NCBI GenBank assembly: GCA_002792355.1
Contig: PFOE01000062.1
Coordinates: 1 to 6,216 of the forward strand
Reading direction: 5' to 3'
Length of the DNA stretch: 6,216 nt
Origin: Candidatus Roizmanbacteria bacterium CG_4_10_14_0_2_um_filter_36_35
GTDB taxonomy: Bacteria > Patescibacteriota > Microgenomatia > UBA1406 > GWC2-37-13
Within the stretch, counting starts at the first letter, position 1. Each line of letters starts with the position of its first letter. The notes under the pieces were generated by a model. That model saw only the letters and a program-made list of their open reading frames with translations. It was not told the origin of the DNA and ran no database searches. Of this stretch, positions 5,469 to 6,216 are shown one piece after another. Made by a program: the position numbers and the translations under genes.

Positions 5469-5995
5469 AATACTCCAAAATAACAATCTCCGGTAAAATT
5501 TGTACTGGAAAATCTACGTTAATGAAACTTCTCCGAAAAAAATTAAAATGGCCGATTTCCATGACTGGACAGTACTTTCGTGACTACGTAAAAAAACACC
5601 AACTTAATCTCGAACGAGCGGAAGAACAAAACGAAAAATTAACTAAGAAAGTTGATTATAAGGTTCGTGATATGCTTCATAAAAAAGGACGTCTTATTGT
5701 TGACGGCTGGATGTCAGGACTTATGGCAAACAAGTTACCTGACGTTTTGAAAATTATTCTCGTTTGTAAAGATGATATCCGCTATAAAAGATTTGCCAAG
5801 CGGGAAAAAATTAGTTTTCCTGAAGCTAAAATCAAAGTAGAAGAGAGACAAAACAGCTGGTTTGATAAGATAAAAAAAATCCACAAGATCTCAAAACTAA
5901 CTTTAAATAATGAAAAAAAATATAATCTTGTCATCGACACCTCCTATATCACTCCTCAAGCAGTTTTTAAAAAAGTTCTCAATGCGTTGAAATAA
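5465..5995 (+). CDS. Cytidylate kinase-like NMP kinase, GKST P-loop type (second of a tandem pair)
   Basis: This 176-residue protein is a diverged paralogue of the preceding gene. Shared landmarks in the same order are ITISGKICTGKSTLMKLL (6-23), a classical Walker A with Lys16 unlike its neighbour; MTGQYFRDYVKKHQL (33-47), which keeps the 'G..FR' substrate motif; LIVDGWMSGLMA (77-88) against IIYEAWLSGFLA; VLKIILVCKDD (94-104); RFAKREKISFPEAKIKVEER (109-128) in the LID; and YNLVIDTSYITPQAVFKKVL (153-172). A Lys-rich insertion (about 134-151) replaces the WKKLYG region. NMP kinase activity is likely and CMP/dCMP the best guess, but the substrate is unproven. The start overlaps the previous stop by ATGA, with a weak AGG (5457-5459) upstream, so translation is probably coupled. 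Its 3' end overlaps the converging transposase gene by 17 bp. Confidence 0.75.
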   Translation: MKYSKITISGKICTGKSTLMKLLRKKLKWPISMTGQYFRDYVKKHQLNLERAEEQNEKLTKKVDYKVRDMLHKKGRLIVDGWMSGLMANKLPDVLKIILVCKDDIRYKRFAKREKISFPEAKIKVEERQNSWFDKIKKIHKISKLTLNNEKKYNLVIDTSYITPQAVFKKVLNALK

Positions 5996-6216
5996 TATTT
6001 TTAGGATTATTTCTATCCTTATTCCAATTCTTGGGATTATCACGAATATATTGCCTTATTTTATCTAACGATTCTTCATTTCTTATGATGTGATCATAGA
6101 ATGACTTTTGCCAAATAACGATATTTTTATTATGTTTTCTACATTGTTTTGTCACGCCTATTTTAAATCCTCGAATAATCGACGATAATGATTTTGACAA
6201 TTTTGTTTGCCATGGT
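5979..6216 (-). CDS. REP-associated tyrosine (Y1/HUH, IS200-like) transposase, C-terminal part, 5' truncated by window edge
   Basis: Reading leftward from the window edge, the frame is open from 6215 to a TGA at 5981-5979, about 78 residues; the N-terminal part with the HUH motif lies outside. LSSIIRGFKIGVTKQCRKHN, then VIWQKSFYDHIIRNEESLDK, then IRQYIRDNPKNWNKD is the typical C-terminal signature of REP-associated tyrosine transposases (RAYT, Y1_Tnp): 'iv..fK...t+..+', 'WQ.+fyDHiIR.E', 'YI..NP..W..D'. The Tyr in FYDH is the probable catalytic nucleophile that joins to single-stranded DNA ends. A TTG at 6200 is not the true start, because the frame continues upstream in family-like sequence (PWQTKLSKS). 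The end runs into the second kinase gene tail to tail with no terminator between them. Whether the whole gene is intact cannot be seen. Confidence 0.85.
   Translation of the reverse strand, partial: PWQTKLSKSLSSIIRGFKIGVTKQCRKHNKNIVIWQKSFYDHIIRNEESLDKIRQYIRDNPKNWNKDRNNPKNIISTH

Noticed and set aside
1..6216. CRISPR arrays, tRNA, rRNA or riboswitches
   Set aside because: No regularly spaced repeats, cloverleaf patterns or known leader structures were seen; gaps between genes are at most 95 bp.

Overview
This window looks like a piece of a chromosome from a Patescibacteria/CPR bacterium, probably of the Microgenomates group. The reasons are the high A+T content, very tight gene packing (the longest non-coding gap is 95 bp), almost no Shine-Dalgarno sequences, a reduced EF-Ts, a GalU with a CPR-like substrate loop, and an rpsB-tsf-frr-rseP cluster lacking the genes that usually sit inside it. 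UGA is used as a stop (frr, the first kinase, the transposase), so this is not a code-25 lineage such as Gracilibacteria. The taxonomic call is inference from gene content; no rRNA is present.

Layout from left to right, + strand unless noted: the 3' end of a thymidylate kinase gene (1-416); a small membrane-anchored protein with one bacterial Ig-like domain (458-871); an A/T-rich inverted repeat that resembles a weak terminator or a small dispersed repeat (878-948); galU, UDP-glucose pyrophosphorylase (956-1834); a promoter placed so close to the start codon that the mRNA would be almost leaderless; then the translation/membrane cluster rpsB (S2), tsf (EF-Ts), frr (ribosome recycling factor) and rseP (site-2 protease), in which every junction overlaps or is 1 nt apart (1930-4867). 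A second promoter with a perfect -10 box lies 5 nt before the next start codon and drives two tandem, diverged CMP-kinase-like genes that overlap by ATGA (4905-5995). The window ends in a minus-strand REP-associated (Y1/HUH) transposase whose 3' end overlaps the second kinase by 17 bp (5979-6216, N-terminal part outside the window).

The strongest unusual signal is in RseP. Its PDZ domain is split by an inserted, clearly recognisable LysM peptidoglycan-binding module (about residues 164-213), suggesting an intramembrane protease that is tethered to, or senses, the cell wall. Others are the near-leaderless promoters, the 32-nt rpsB/tsf overlap, the internally shortened EF-Ts, and the absence of pyrH (UMP kinase) between tsf and frr while two CMP-kinase-like paralogues with different P-loops follow the same cluster.

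The genes serve three linked themes: protein synthesis (S2, EF-Ts, RRF), pyrimidine nucleotide phosphorylation (dTMP kinase and two CMP-kinase-like proteins), and the cell envelope (GalU, Ig-domain protein, LysM-bearing protease).
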